Source: Flavobacterium macacae
GTDB taxonomy: Bacteria > Bacteroidota > Bacteroidia > Flavobacteriales > Flavobacteriaceae
Reading direction: 5' to 3'
Assembly: GCF_003865365.1 (NCBI RefSeq)
Contig: NZ_RQVR01000007.1
Span: forward strand, 62,001-126,000
Length of the DNA: 64,000 bases
The notes below the pieces were generated by a model that saw nothing but the letters and a program-made list of their open reading frames with translations, was not told the origin of the DNA and ran no database searches. The position numbers and the translations under genes were made by a program. Shown here in pieces: positions 8,238 to 17,523 of this stretch. Every line of letters starts with the position of its first letter. Within the stretch, counting starts at the first letter, position 1.

Positions 8238-10046
8238 ATGCCAATCAGTACGCAAGTAAAAATTGATATCGAAGGTGAAGCGCTTACCCGCTTTTCGAAA
8301 TTGGTGATTGAACAAAAAGTGCAAACGCACCACCGATTTTCACTTTTGCAGCCGCTTCCAAAGGAATTTGTCAGCCAGGCTATTGATAAAGCGCAACTTT
8401 ATGTAGGGAAAACCATAAAAATCAGCATAAATCCGTCGAATATGATGACGGCTTCCCCGCTGACTTTTAACGGTGTCATCACAGAAGCGCAATTGGTCAG
8501 AACAGCGGGCGCTTCCGGAGGAATCATCATCAACGGTTACAGTCCGACGATCATGATGGAAGGCACGCCAAACATCCGTTCTTATTCTGATAAATCATTG
8601 TCAGATATTGTGAATGAAGTGCTTAAGAATTATTCTGTGGCTAATTTAAAACCTGCAGTTTCAGTAGAAAAAGACACAAATTTGCCCTATACGGTTCAGT
8701 ATAATGAAAGCGATTTTGGCTTTTTGGCAAGACTGGCTCAAAAAAAAGGACAGTGGTTTTTTTACAATGGAGAAGAGCTTCAGTTTGGAAAACCAAAATC
8801 TAAAAATTTCACTTTAGAATATGGAAGAACGTTGCATTCTTTTAATATTGAAATGCGTGCAAAATCTTTAGGATTTGAATACTTAGGATACGATCCTTCA
8901 AACGGAGAAATGCAAACAGCAAGTTCTTCTGAAGTAAATTACCAACCAGATGGTTACTCAAAATCAGTTTTTGAAACTTCAAAAAAAATGTTTCCAAACA
9001 TTTCAACTTTGTTGTATTCGCATTCTTTAGAAGAAGGAAATTCAAAAACACATCTTACTGATCGTGTTACCACACAATTGCAATCTCGAAGTGCAGATTT
9101 AGTAACTGCAAAAGGTGATTCTGACGAAACAGGTTTGAGAGTCGGAGATGTTGTGAATATCAAAGAACCTGCATTTTCATTGACCGGAAACCTTACTGAT
9201 GGATTACAAGAGCAAAACTTTGGAAGTTATATTCTTACAGATATTGTTCACATTTGCGACGAGTCTGGTAATTATCACAACACTTTTGATGCCGTCCCAG
9301 AAAATGTAGTTTCGCCACCTTATGGAAATGTCCACAGTTTCCCTATTGCAGAATCACAGCCAGCAACGGTTATTTCAAACGATGATCCGGCTGGTTTGGG
9401 AAGAATTCAAGTGGCATTTGCTTGGCAAAAAGATACTGGGGCAAATACACCTTGGCTTAGAATGACAAATCCACATTCTGGGGGAGGAAAGGGATTTTAT
9501 TTCGTTCCAGAAGTAGGTGAAGAAGTGTTGATCGCTTTTGAAGGAGGCAATGCCGAAAAACCATTTGTTCTCGGAGCAATGTATAACGGAAGTGCTTTGA
9601 GCGAATACCACACATCCGGAAATGATAAAAAAGTAATTCAAACACGATCAGGTACAAAGGTGATTATGAACGATGCAGAAGGAAGTGTTTTTATCGAAGA
9701 TCCAAGTGGCAATACTTGGCTAATGGACGGAAAAGGAAATATTGATGTGAATGCCCCAAAAAACATGACTTTCACGATTGGCGAAAATTTTAATATTTCG
9801 GTAGGAAAAGACATGATAACAAATGTTGGCGAAAATAGATCTACAACCATCACTTTAAACGACCGACTAAAAGCCAAAGAGGCATTTGAAAACATTGACG
9901 AAAATAAAACGGTTAAAATTAGTGGGGATTTATCAGAAACCACAGGAACCACAACTCATAAGGCAGAACAAGGAGATATATTTTTTCACAGTGCCGGTGT
10001 TGCCAAAGTTTTAGGTGCAATTGATGCTAAAGTAAATAAAGGATAG
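8238..10046 (+). CDS. vgrG: T6SS spike protein VgrG (TssI)
   Basis: 602 residues. The N-terminal gp27-like part spans about 1-370 (RFSKLVIEQKVQTHHRFSLLQPLP at the start). A gp5-type OB fold follows, with DPAGLGRIQVAFAWQ and FYFVPEVGEEVLIAFEGG near residues 380-440, and a beta-helix-like repeat tail (GKDMITNVGENRSTTI) ends the protein. No extra C-terminal effector domain is attached, so cargo must bind as separate proteins or via the PAAR-like tip. It trimerises at the end of the Hcp tube. The effector genes downstream follow at 5-18 base spacing, which marks them as its cargo island. Its N-terminus is closely matched by the broken copy at 16291. Confidence 0.95.
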   Translation: MPISTQVKIDIEGEALTRFSKLVIEQKVQTHHRFSLLQPLPKEFVSQAIDKAQLYVGKTIKISINPSNMMTASPLTFNGVITEAQLVRTAGASGGIIINGYSPTIMMEGTPNIRSYSDKSLSDIVNEVLKNYSVANLKPAVSVEKDTNLPYTVQYNESDFGFLARLAQKKGQWFFYNGEELQFGKPKSKNFTLEYGRTLHSFNIEMRAKSLGFEYLGYDPSNGEMQTASSSEVNYQPDGYSKSVFETSKKMFPNISTLLYSHSLEEGNSKTHLTDRVTTQLQSRSADLVTAKGDSDETGLRVGDVVNIKEPAFSLTGNLTDGLQEQNFGSYILTDIVHICDESGNYHNTFDAVPENVVSPPYGNVHSFPIAESQPATVISNDDPAGLGRIQVAFAWQKDTGANTPWLRMTNPHSGGGKGFYFVPEVGEEVLIAFEGGNAEKPFVLGAMYNGSALSEYHTSGNDKKVIQTRSGTKVIMNDAEGSVFIEDPSGNTWLMDGKGNIDVNAPKNMTFTIGENFNISVGKDMITNVGENRSTTITLNDRLKAKEAFENIDENKTVKISGDLSETTGTTTHKAEQGDIFFHSAGVAKVLGAIDAKVNKG

Positions 10047-10051
10047 TCAAA

Positions 10052-11158
10052 ATGGTCAAAATAATAAAACCTCTTTTAAGTACAATTTTACTTCTGCTGA
10101 CAATGGCAAGTTCTTGTCAAAAGAACGATGCAAAAGCTAATGAAGTTACAAAAAACAACAAAAAGCAAACAATGAACATAGAAAAATTTTATTGGCAAGA
10201 AAATATAAACAGCCCATTGGGATATCCGGTTGAGGTTTACAAAGGAGGTCTTGAATCACCAAGCGCAAGCTATGTCAGTTTAAGTATCGGTCCAGATACT
10301 GGAAATTGGGGAGAGCTTGGAAGCGGTATGAGTACTGGCATAAAACCAGTGCCAAATCGATTGAACTTGACTTGGATCTCATATGCAGAAAATGTTTTTT
10401 ATGATATCGATACGCTGATTGATTATGAAAAAATGGTAAAATTATTTAAAGAAGGTTACCCAGAAGAAAATAAAAAATGGGGAAGGAGAAAAGCAGAATA
10501 TGATGTGATTTTGGTTGGATTTGCTCCTGGCGGTGTTGTAGTCGTTTGGCTCGCAGGCGCTGGAAAACAAGTCGAAATTGGAAGATACCAAGCGACTCCA
10601 ATAAAAATTCCTCAAGAAGAAATTGATAAACTTGATGGTCATGACAAGTTGCTTTTTGATGAAGCAACTACCAAAAGAATTATGGCAAGAGAAAGTTTTG
10701 TGCCACTTGAAGTTCAAAAAGCCAATGCCGGCAAACCTATTCCATTTGGACTTTGGGACACATACAGAAAAAAATACAATTGGAGTATAGATTTTGTCGC
10801 CGGAGAAAAGGGTACGATTTCATCTGTAAGATATGTGCTGTTTAATGGTGAAAGAGATGCTTTGTTGCCTGAAAATTTTAAGGAAGAAAACTTTAAAGAA
10901 AGAGCAATTCCAAAAGAATTCGGACTCAGTTGGCGTGATGAATCAGGGCAATTATACGGTGGATTTATACAATTTAGCGAGGCAGAAATTTTTAAGGCCT
11001 TCGAAACGATTTATAAAAAAGACGCATCTGCAAAGATTACAGTACAGCTTTCAATTAACAAAACAAACACGTTTGTTATTGCCGTATTAAAAACTGCAGA
11101 CCAATCGGTAGGATTGAAAGAAAATAAAATTAATGTTTTCAAGTCAAAAAGAGATTAA
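10052..11158 (+). CDS. DUF2931-type lipoprotein, putative Tle immunity
   Basis: 368 residues with a lipoprotein signal (ILLLLTMASSC). The mature part fits the DUF2931 family as I recall it: KFYWQENINSPLGYPVEV near the start, GGLESPSASYVSLSIGP, RLNLTWISYAENVFYDID and VILVGFAPGGVVVVWLAG. The last ~130 residues look like a second, repeated half (WSIDFVAGEKGTISSVRYVLFNG). DUF2931 proteins recur next to T6SS effector genes. Lying between vgrG and the DUF2235 lipase with 17 bases to the latter, it is a good candidate for the periplasmic lipoprotein that neutralises the lipase, as known for other Tle-Tli pairs. Immunity is inferred. Confidence 0.75.
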   Translation: MVKIIKPLLSTILLLLTMASSCQKNDAKANEVTKNNKKQTMNIEKFYWQENINSPLGYPVEVYKGGLESPSASYVSLSIGPDTGNWGELGSGMSTGIKPVPNRLNLTWISYAENVFYDIDTLIDYEKMVKLFKEGYPEENKKWGRRKAEYDVILVGFAPGGVVVVWLAGAGKQVEIGRYQATPIKIPQEEIDKLDGHDKLLFDEATTKRIMARESFVPLEVQKANAGKPIPFGLWDTYRKKYNWSIDFVAGEKGTISSVRYVLFNGERDALLPENFKEENFKERAIPKEFGLSWRDESGQLYGGFIQFSEAEIFKAFETIYKKDASAKITVQLSINKTNTFVIAVLKTADQSVGLKENKINVFKSKRD

Positions 11159-11175
11159 GATTTAAAAGCAAGAAT

Positions 11176-13077
11176 ATGGGAAAGAGTTTTGTATATAACA
11201 CAGGTGAATCAAAGGCCCCAGATGAAGAATTAGAGTTCACTTTTGGCGTATTTATAGATGGAACTTTGAATAATAAAACAAACACAGAGCTTCGTAGAAA
11301 ATATCGAAATGGAGGTGTAGAAAATCTTAGGGATGAACAAATAGCTGAATCTGTAAAAAAAGATGAAGAAGCATATAAACAACTAAAAAAACGCGGATTT
11401 CCTGAAAAACCAAATGAATATGAACAATATCTTATTGGATCTCATAGAACTTACTTGGATAAGATGGGAACTGATAATAGCTATAGCAATGATTACACAA
11501 ATGTGGCAAGAATGTGGAAATATTGCGATAAAGAATATAGAATTTATGTGGAAGGAATGGGAACCGATGACAAACAAAAAGATAGTCAAGACGGTTTTGC
11601 ATTTGGTGCGGGACTAACCGGAGTAAGGGCTAAAGTAAGAAAGGCTTGCGAAATGGCTTCTAATAAAATAAATAAGGAGTTGCAGAAGGAAAATAATGCA
11701 GACAAGATTTTGACCAAAATTACTTTTGATGTTTTTGGTTTCAGTCGTGGCGCTGCATCTGCTCGAAATTTTGTGCATGAAGTCAACGTAAAAAAATCAT
11801 ACGAAGCAAAACCTTTTAACATGCCTGATGGCTATCATCCGATAAATCCTTATTCACAAAGTGGTATGCCAGTCCAGAAATACAGAAGCGCAATTGGTGA
11901 TGCTGATGGATTAGAAGTAAATTCTGGGATTTTAGTACAGAATAAACTTCCGGGAATGGGACATCTTGGATATTCAATCTTGAAAGAGACTGACTTAACC
12001 ATAAAAGAAATTGAAGCTGTCACGGTCGTAATTCGTTTTGTTGGAATCTATGACACCGTTTCTTCTTATGGTGAATCAGGAAACAGACTTGGCGAATATG
12101 ACGCATTTGGTGAACTAAAAGATGATGGATTTTTACTTAAAGCAAGTAAAGAAGTTGTTTCAAGTCATTTTAATGATGATGTTGAAGAGTTGCAATTGAA
12201 TAATCTGGGATACTTTCAGAAGATGGTACATTTTACAGCAAAAGATGAGCATCGCAAGAACTTTGCTCTTACCAGAATACGCCAAATTAAAGATCGGTCA
12301 ATCGAAAAAAATCTTCCGGGAGTGCATTGCGATATCGGCGGAGCTTATGAAAATGAAACCGAATATAAAGACGAAATAGAAACGTCAAACCATAAGCCTC
12401 TATGGAAGTTGAAAAACTACATGGAAGAGCTTATTGCTGGTGGATGGTATAAGGATGGTGAGATAGAAATAAATAATAAATTTTGGAATTGGCTGACAAG
12501 TGGCATCGTTTATAGAAAATTAAGCGGCACTCGTTTTGTTAAAAAAGAATACAGCTATTTGCCTTTGCATTTCATGGAAGAATTTGGCAAAGAAATAATG
12601 AAAACGCAAGAAAAGAGTACAGCAATTATTGAAGATTTGACACTAAGATATAGCATTTCTGGAATGCCTCTTTTGGAGCAAGCTAAAACATATCTTGATG
12701 GATACATGAAAGATGAAATTCCGGAGTGGGATTTTGAGAGTGATGAAGAATTAGCTCAAAGAAAACAAGATAGAATCAATCGAGAAAATCTTGAAAAAAT
12801 GCTTGAAGAAATTGAAAAAAATAAAATTCATCAAGAACAAAATGCTCCAGGATTTAAAGGAGAGAAACAATATTGGCCAACAATGCCATCTCAATTCCCA
12901 ACTCCCGAAGAGCCTGAAGAAGATATTATTACAATAGATATTGAAGAGGTCGTGATAACGGCATATCATCCGCAAACGCTGTTGCGTAAGCTCAGAAACG
13001 AATATTTTCACTGGTCGGCATCACGAGACTGGTTTGGCATGGAGCCCAATAAAAATAGAATAAGAGGAGAACATTAA
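11176..13077 (+). CDS. DUF2235-domain phospholipase effector (Tle1-type)
   Basis: 633 residues, no signal peptide. The alpha/beta hydrolase domain begins with GVFIDGTLNN and contains the nucleophile elbow GFSRG (Ser190), an acid in GIYDTVSS (Asp293), and PGVHCDIGGAY (His384), the Tle1 catalytic set. Tle1 enzymes hydrolyse phospholipids of rival membranes after T6SS delivery. About 200 residues follow the lipase domain, with a Glu/Lys-rich coil (LEKMLEEIEKNKIHQEQ), a Pro/Glu linker, and an EEVVITA motif at 590-596, which may serve VgrG loading. It is flanked by a DUF2931 lipoprotein upstream and an unknown protein downstream. Confidence 0.9.
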   Translation: MGKSFVYNTGESKAPDEELEFTFGVFIDGTLNNKTNTELRRKYRNGGVENLRDEQIAESVKKDEEAYKQLKKRGFPEKPNEYEQYLIGSHRTYLDKMGTDNSYSNDYTNVARMWKYCDKEYRIYVEGMGTDDKQKDSQDGFAFGAGLTGVRAKVRKACEMASNKINKELQKENNADKILTKITFDVFGFSRGAASARNFVHEVNVKKSYEAKPFNMPDGYHPINPYSQSGMPVQKYRSAIGDADGLEVNSGILVQNKLPGMGHLGYSILKETDLTIKEIEAVTVVIRFVGIYDTVSSYGESGNRLGEYDAFGELKDDGFLLKASKEVVSSHFNDDVEELQLNNLGYFQKMVHFTAKDEHRKNFALTRIRQIKDRSIEKNLPGVHCDIGGAYENETEYKDEIETSNHKPLWKLKNYMEELIAGGWYKDGEIEINNKFWNWLTSGIVYRKLSGTRFVKKEYSYLPLHFMEEFGKEIMKTQEKSTAIIEDLTLRYSISGMPLLEQAKTYLDGYMKDEIPEWDFESDEELAQRKQDRINRENLEKMLEEIEKNKIHQEQNAPGFKGEKQYWPTMPSQFPTPEEPEEDIITIDIEEVVITAYHPQTLLRKLRNEYFHWSASRDWFGMEPNKNRIRGEH

Positions 13078-13089
13078 AAACAAAAATGA

Positions 13090-13839
13090 ATGATATCTAT
13101 AGTTCGCGGCTTAAAAGAATATTATCTCAAACCTCAAGTTGGAGCACAATACAACTATAGATTTGAAACAATAATTGATGATTTTACAAATGAAAAAAGA
13201 CCAATTCAAAAATCTTGCATCAGAGATGTAATGATTATGCCAATCGAAAAACAAGATAGCTTGGAAATTTATCAAATTTTCACATCAAAAATAACCATAA
13301 AAAGCAATGTGTCAATTGCAGATGAATATCTCATAAAACAATTGGGTTATGTATTCGACGAAATTGAAGCAGGAGTTGATTTTTCTGGAAAAATTGTAAA
13401 AATATATAATTTAAAAGCGTTGCAATTTCGATGGAATTTGAAACAAGAAGAATTAGAACAAGATTACATTGGAGCTTCGGTTTATAGCTATTTTAAAAAT
13501 ATTGGTAGAATTTTAAATAATGAATCACAGTTAATAGATTTTCTGTCAGACTATAAAATGTTCGGTCTTTATTTTCACGGATTATTTGGGAATTATCTTT
13601 TATGGGAAATGCCAATAAAAAGAGAATTAAGAATAGAAGATTTTGAATATACTATTGTGAATGAACAAATATTTCCTGAGAAAAGAGATTTTGTAAAATA
13701 TAAAATTGAAGGAAAATCAGAAGCGATAGATGAATATAAAGGAGAATTGATTTATAATGAATTTCAATTGCAAGAAGCGCTAATTGTATGTGAAAACAAA
13801 ATGCATTCGATTAAATATGGAGCGTTGTTTTTAGGCTAA
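13090..13839 (+). CDS. Uncharacterised protein between lipase and PAAR-like effector
   Basis: 249 residues starting MISIVRGLKEYY at ATG 13090; an ATG four bases upstream (13086) is in another frame. There is no signal peptide and no membrane segment, so it is probably cytoplasmic. I do not recognise a family. It is highly A/T-rich and rich in Lys, Ile and Glu, with short beta-like blocks (AQYNYRFETIIDDF, KRDFVKYKIEG). It lies 12 bases after the lipase gene and 15 bases before the DUF4280 gene, so it is co-expressed with both. Plausible roles are an effector chaperone/adaptor loading cargo on VgrG, or a cytoplasmic immunity protein. Confidence 0.8.
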   Translation: MISIVRGLKEYYLKPQVGAQYNYRFETIIDDFTNEKRPIQKSCIRDVMIMPIEKQDSLEIYQIFTSKITIKSNVSIADEYLIKQLGYVFDEIEAGVDFSGKIVKIYNLKALQFRWNLKQEELEQDYIGASVYSYFKNIGRILNNESQLIDFLSDYKMFGLYFHGLFGNYLLWEMPIKRELRIEDFEYTIVNEQIFPEKRDFVKYKIEGKSEAIDEYKGELIYNEFQLQEALIVCENKMHSIKYGALFLG

Positions 13840-13854
13840 TTAAAAAGAATAGCT

Positions 13855-15264
13855 ATGGAAAATGTCAAAGAGAATAATAATAAAACAATAGCTGAAAAAC
13901 GGGAAGTGCGTGAAAAAGAAGACAAAGTTTCAGAAGAATTGAAGCTTGTAATTGATGGTGCGAAAATTGAATGCAAGCTTTGCACAAATCCACAAGGAAT
14001 TCTGAAAGTAAATTTTGACACGCCCACAACACAAGATAAATTGACTGCAACTGTTGTCGAAAAAGATATGCGAAGTCTCATTTTTATGGGAAATTGTTTA
14101 AAAAGTCCCAATGCAGCAGCTCCATGTGTGGCAGTCATGCAACTTGGTGAATGGAAAGATGTGGGGACTTTAAAGGTTCAGGATCAATTTCCATTATTGA
14201 AAAAAAGTACAATTCCATGCAATTATGGAGGAAGCACTATTGAAATTACTGATAGCGGACAAAAGAGCGAGCCTGCTGAAATTAAAACTATCGCTGCGCC
14301 AATTCCTCAAGAGATTTTGGTCAACGGACATTTTTATAATGCTGATGGAAGTTTTGAAGGCAAAGCAAATAAAACAGAATATACAGGAAGCGTAAATGAC
14401 GTGTATGTTTGTTCTGGTAAAGAAACTAAAAATGGCACCGATGGAAAACCAGTTGAGGTATTTAAAGATGCTCAACTTTTAAAAGAAGGTGATACAAATA
14501 TTACGCATCCAGATTTTTGCTACATTGCATATATTGTTAAGCACGAAGCAGGAAAAGACGATTTAAAAGAATTAAAATGTATTGCTTACACAAGTTTTAA
14601 CAGGTCAAAAAACGTAAAATCAACTTGGAAGAAATTACTATCAACAGGATATTCTTCTGTTCCGAGTAAAATTTTAATGAACGAAACATTAAAAGATATA
14701 AAATCAAAGTTGACAAGACAAGCCCTGATTTATGTCTTACAAGGAAAGGATGATTTGACAAAAGGAGCTGAGTTTTGGGACGGAACTGACTTTTTAGCTT
14801 GGGGAAATTCTGAAACAAATCCTTATAATAAATTAGGTCAAAATAAATTTGATGAATACAAATTCATTGAAATTCCAAAAGATGTGTATGATGATTTTCT
14901 TGCGGCAAACGGAACTTCTTCAAGATATAAAGACAAAGGAAATCACAACGAACAAACTCATCAAGGAGATCACGAACATATTACAAAAAAAGTAAAAAAA
15001 CCTGTGCTAGGAAAAGACGGTAAACAAGTGAAAGGAAAAGATGGAAAACCTTTATTTCAAGAGGTTAATGTACCAGATAGAATTAAATATCCAATTCCTG
15101 CGGCAGATTTTAAAAATCAAAATTATTGGACAACTGGCCATTTTTATTATGATACAGGCGTGAAAACCGCAAAAGGAATTTCGGGAACAATTACCGCAGG
15201 GAAAAGTATTTTTTGGAAACTAACAGCAACACGACTAACAAATGATACAGCAGTTGAAAAATAA
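13855..15264 (+). CDS. DUF4280 PAAR-like protein with C-terminal effector-like domain
   Basis: 469 residues. After a charged N-terminal helix, residues ~28-145 form a DUF4280 PAAR-like domain (GAKIECKLCTNPQGILKVN, GNCLKSPNAAAPCVAVMQLGEW, FPLLKKSTIPCNYGGSTIEI, with conserved Cys) that would cap the VgrG tip. Residues ~215-320 look like a lysozyme-like or SleB-like cell-wall hydrolase: IVKHEAGKDD (Glu231 a catalytic candidate), AYTSFNRSK, and FWDGTDFLAWG (Asp309). The remainder has a His/Lys-rich insertion and a basic repeat (GKDGKQVKGKDGKP). A lipoprotein gene overlaps its 3' end. The tip domain is secure; the hydrolase assignment is inferred from motif layout. Confidence 0.85.
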   Translation: MENVKENNNKTIAEKREVREKEDKVSEELKLVIDGAKIECKLCTNPQGILKVNFDTPTTQDKLTATVVEKDMRSLIFMGNCLKSPNAAAPCVAVMQLGEWKDVGTLKVQDQFPLLKKSTIPCNYGGSTIEITDSGQKSEPAEIKTIAAPIPQEILVNGHFYNADGSFEGKANKTEYTGSVNDVYVCSGKETKNGTDGKPVEVFKDAQLLKEGDTNITHPDFCYIAYIVKHEAGKDDLKELKCIAYTSFNRSKNVKSTWKKLLSTGYSSVPSKILMNETLKDIKSKLTRQALIYVLQGKDDLTKGAEFWDGTDFLAWGNSETNPYNKLGQNKFDEYKFIEIPKDVYDDFLAANGTSSRYKDKGNHNEQTHQGDHEHITKKVKKPVLGKDGKQVKGKDGKPLFQEVNVPDRIKYPIPAADFKNQNYWTTGHFYYDTGVKTAKGISGTITAGKSIFWKLTATRLTNDTAVEK

Positions 15265-16147
15265 AGTTCATATAATGACATTGGCGATTTTGAGCAGTAT
15301 TTTGCTTTCCTTTTGCATGCCGAAAAATAGCATTCAAAAATATAAAATTTCTCATTTGCAGGAAGTTACGATTGAAGACGGAAATAAAACAATTGAAAAT
15401 TATTATGCCGTTTTTCCTCAAAATAATGATACTGTTATGGTTTATAAAACCGCAACTGACGATGTTGGCCGTTTTGAAAAAAAATACCAATATACTTATG
15501 AAAACATAAAATCAAACGCAATAACCTTTGTTTTTCAAGAAGACCAGCAATCAGTAGAAAAACTGAAAATCGCTTTTGAAAAAAACACCCTATTTATCAA
15601 TGATGATATCTATAAAGTGAATGATGCTTATTATAATTATTTAAAACAAAAAGTACTTACAGAAAAATCAATTTTAGAAATTGTGTATTTGGCGAAAGAG
15701 GGCTTGGGTGATTATGCGATCCTTTTAGAACCTTTAAATAAAAATTGGAACGCTGTGAAATCAGATAAAAATTTTCGACTAATTTCAATAGATATAAAAA
15801 ATAAAAATTACCAGACTGATGATCAATATTTTCAGCAACATGTGAAATATAATTATGATAAATCTGGGAATTTTGTAAAAGCCGATAGTAAAAATTTTAA
15901 AAAAGTAAAAAATAGTGAATCTGCAAAATTTGTAAAATATCACATTTCAAAAAACGACGAAAGAGTTTCTTCAGAAATTGAATTATACCAAAATAAAAAA
16001 ACATCATTAGATTCAATATCTGTAAAATGGGAACAATTCTCTACGTCCAAAGAATACAGCTATATTAAATACCAATCAAATCTAAAAACCAAAAGTGTAG
16101 ATAAAAGACCAAAAGCAGATAAGGAAATAATAGAGTCTTTTAAATGA
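15242..16147 (+). CDS. Lipoprotein, putative immunity to the PAAR-fused effector
   Basis: 301 residues. ATG 15242 gives a basic N-region and type II signal (MTLAILSSILLSFC); the alternative ATG at 15275 loses the positive charges. It overlaps the effector-like gene by 23 bases in another frame, indicating translational coupling. The mature part is Lys/Asn-rich with no recognised domain. A lipid-anchored periplasmic protein coupled to a presumed cell-wall hydrolase gene fits a self-protection role. It is the last intact gene before the decayed cassettes. Function inferred from arrangement only. Confidence 0.8.
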   Translation: MIQQLKNKVHIMTLAILSSILLSFCMPKNSIQKYKISHLQEVTIEDGNKTIENYYAVFPQNNDTVMVYKTATDDVGRFEKKYQYTYENIKSNAITFVFQEDQQSVEKLKIAFEKNTLFINDDIYKVNDAYYNYLKQKVLTEKSILEIVYLAKEGLGDYAILLEPLNKNWNAVKSDKNFRLISIDIKNKNYQTDDQYFQQHVKYNYDKSGNFVKADSKNFKKVKNSESAKFVKYHISKNDERVSSEIELYQNKKTSLDSISVKWEQFSTSKEYSYIKYQSNLKTKSVDKRPKADKEIIESFK

Positions 16148-16290
16148 TTTTCTGTTTACTGAATTAATAGTCAGTGCTTTGTAAAGATTTCTCTTTGAAA
16201 ATCATATTAAATTATAAAAAAAATAGTAAATTCAATTTAACGATGTAAGTATCTTCCTCCAAATTTATTTTAACCTTAAAAACTACTATT

Positions 16291-16545
16291 ATGCCTATCA
16301 GTACAAAGATTGTTATAGAAATTTCCGGAGAAACATTAACCCGATTTTCAAAATTGATTATCGACCAAAAAGTGCAGGCGCGTCATAGATTTTCACTTCT
16401 GAAACCTTTGTCAAAAGTTTGTGAGCCAGGCCCTTGACAAAGCACAAAAATATGTGGGACAGGAAATTAAAGTTTCAATACTGCCCACGGCAATGTCCAC
16501 CGAATCTCCTTTGCTTTTTAACGGAATCATTGTCGAGACCGATTA
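16291..16545 (+). pseudogene. Truncated, frameshifted second vgrG
   Basis: ATG 16291 opens MPISTKIVIEISGETLTRF, closely matching the start of the intact VgrG (MPISTQVKIDIEGEALTRF). The frame is lost near 16415, where about two bases are missing in the KEFVSQA codons, and reaches TGA at once. In the shifted frame homology continues (DKAQKYVG, STESPLLFNGII) to about 16535, then stops: roughly the first 85-100 codons survive and about 500 are deleted. The junction follows ...IVETD, after which the sequence is unrelated. This is the remnant of an orphan VgrG island, not an expressed spike. Confidence 0.85.
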
Positions 16546-16641
16546 TTATGAAGAATTTTGGAGTGGTTGGAATAGTACCAAAACGAATCAATAATTCTAA
16601 AAAATTTACAACAGAAATCAATTTCGTAAAGTAATGCCAAT

Positions 16642-17484
16642 ATGAGCAAAACTGCCATAGTCGGCGGAAAAATTCTGGAATCCACGGGAAGTGATTTCAA
16701 TATTTATGCAAAAAAAAAATCGTGTACAGTTCGGTTGCGACCATTACAGAAACCGGAGATGAAAAAGTCGTAAATTTATTCACAACACTGGTTTGGCCAC
16801 AAACAGCACCGTTTTACATGAAGGCGAGCACTCTTTTTCACTGCCGCACACTTTTCAACAAAGCGCTGGCTTGAGCCCGTATTTTTTTACAAGGTTTTTT
16901 CAGATAATGACCAGAATTTTCTAGAAAGCTTGTACAAGACATACGGTTATTCTGACGATGCTGAACTTTTAAAATGGATTGCCAAAAGGACAAAATTCGA
17001 CAAGAATAATCTAGAGGAATTCGGGAAATTATTTTGGACAAAGCAATGTGACGGAACGATAAAAAATCAGCTTGCAATCTATAAAGCGCTTCATTCTGTT
17101 TATAATCCTGATAAAAATATACAGCCGCTTTTACTGGATAATATTCAGGAGTATATCGATTATTTTGCCGATTTTGAAAAAAATAAAATAGAGGGATTGT
17201 CAGCATCCGAAAGAACAAAAATCGCAGCACACATCGTTTATTTTGCAGAACAATATAAATACGATTCTAATTATAAAAGTCAAAATAAGATGATGGGAAG
17301 GCTGCGTTATTGGCTTGGAAATGATTTGAAAATAATCTGGCAAAATAATTTTTACAACCTGCCAAAATTCAAAGAATGGTGGGAAAGAGCAGAATATGAC
17401 ATGGTTTATGTGCAAGAATGTGAATACGAAGGAACTTGCGGAGGCGACAATCCGACGCCAAGTCCGGCTGGATACAAACAATAA
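16642..17484 (+). pseudogene. Frameshifted T6SS-associated effector gene, copy 1
   Basis: ATG 16642 begins MSKTAIVGGKILESTGSDF, a start I associate with proteins encoded beside VgrG in Bacteroidota. Three single-base deletions break it: in the ten-A run 16710-16719, at GAAAAAG 16761-16767, and near CAACAAAG 16856-16863. Read across the three frames it continues KIVYSSVATITETGDE, then HNTGLATNSTVLHEGEHSF, then FFYKVFSDNDQNFLES, and on to the stop at 17484. The three losses sum to one codon, so the last segment is back in the original frame, but an in-frame TAA inside makes it unreadable. The C-terminal ~185 codons are intact and related to the second copy at 18.1-18.7 kb. Confidence 0.8.
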
Positions 17485-17523
17485 TTTTTGAATAATCAAC
17501 ATTTATAAAAAATCGAAAATTCA

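Noticed and set aside
16434..16634. A 66-codon frame within the second vgrG stump
   Set aside because: It is an out-of-frame reading through sequence that codes VgrG residues in another frame; no protein-like pattern.
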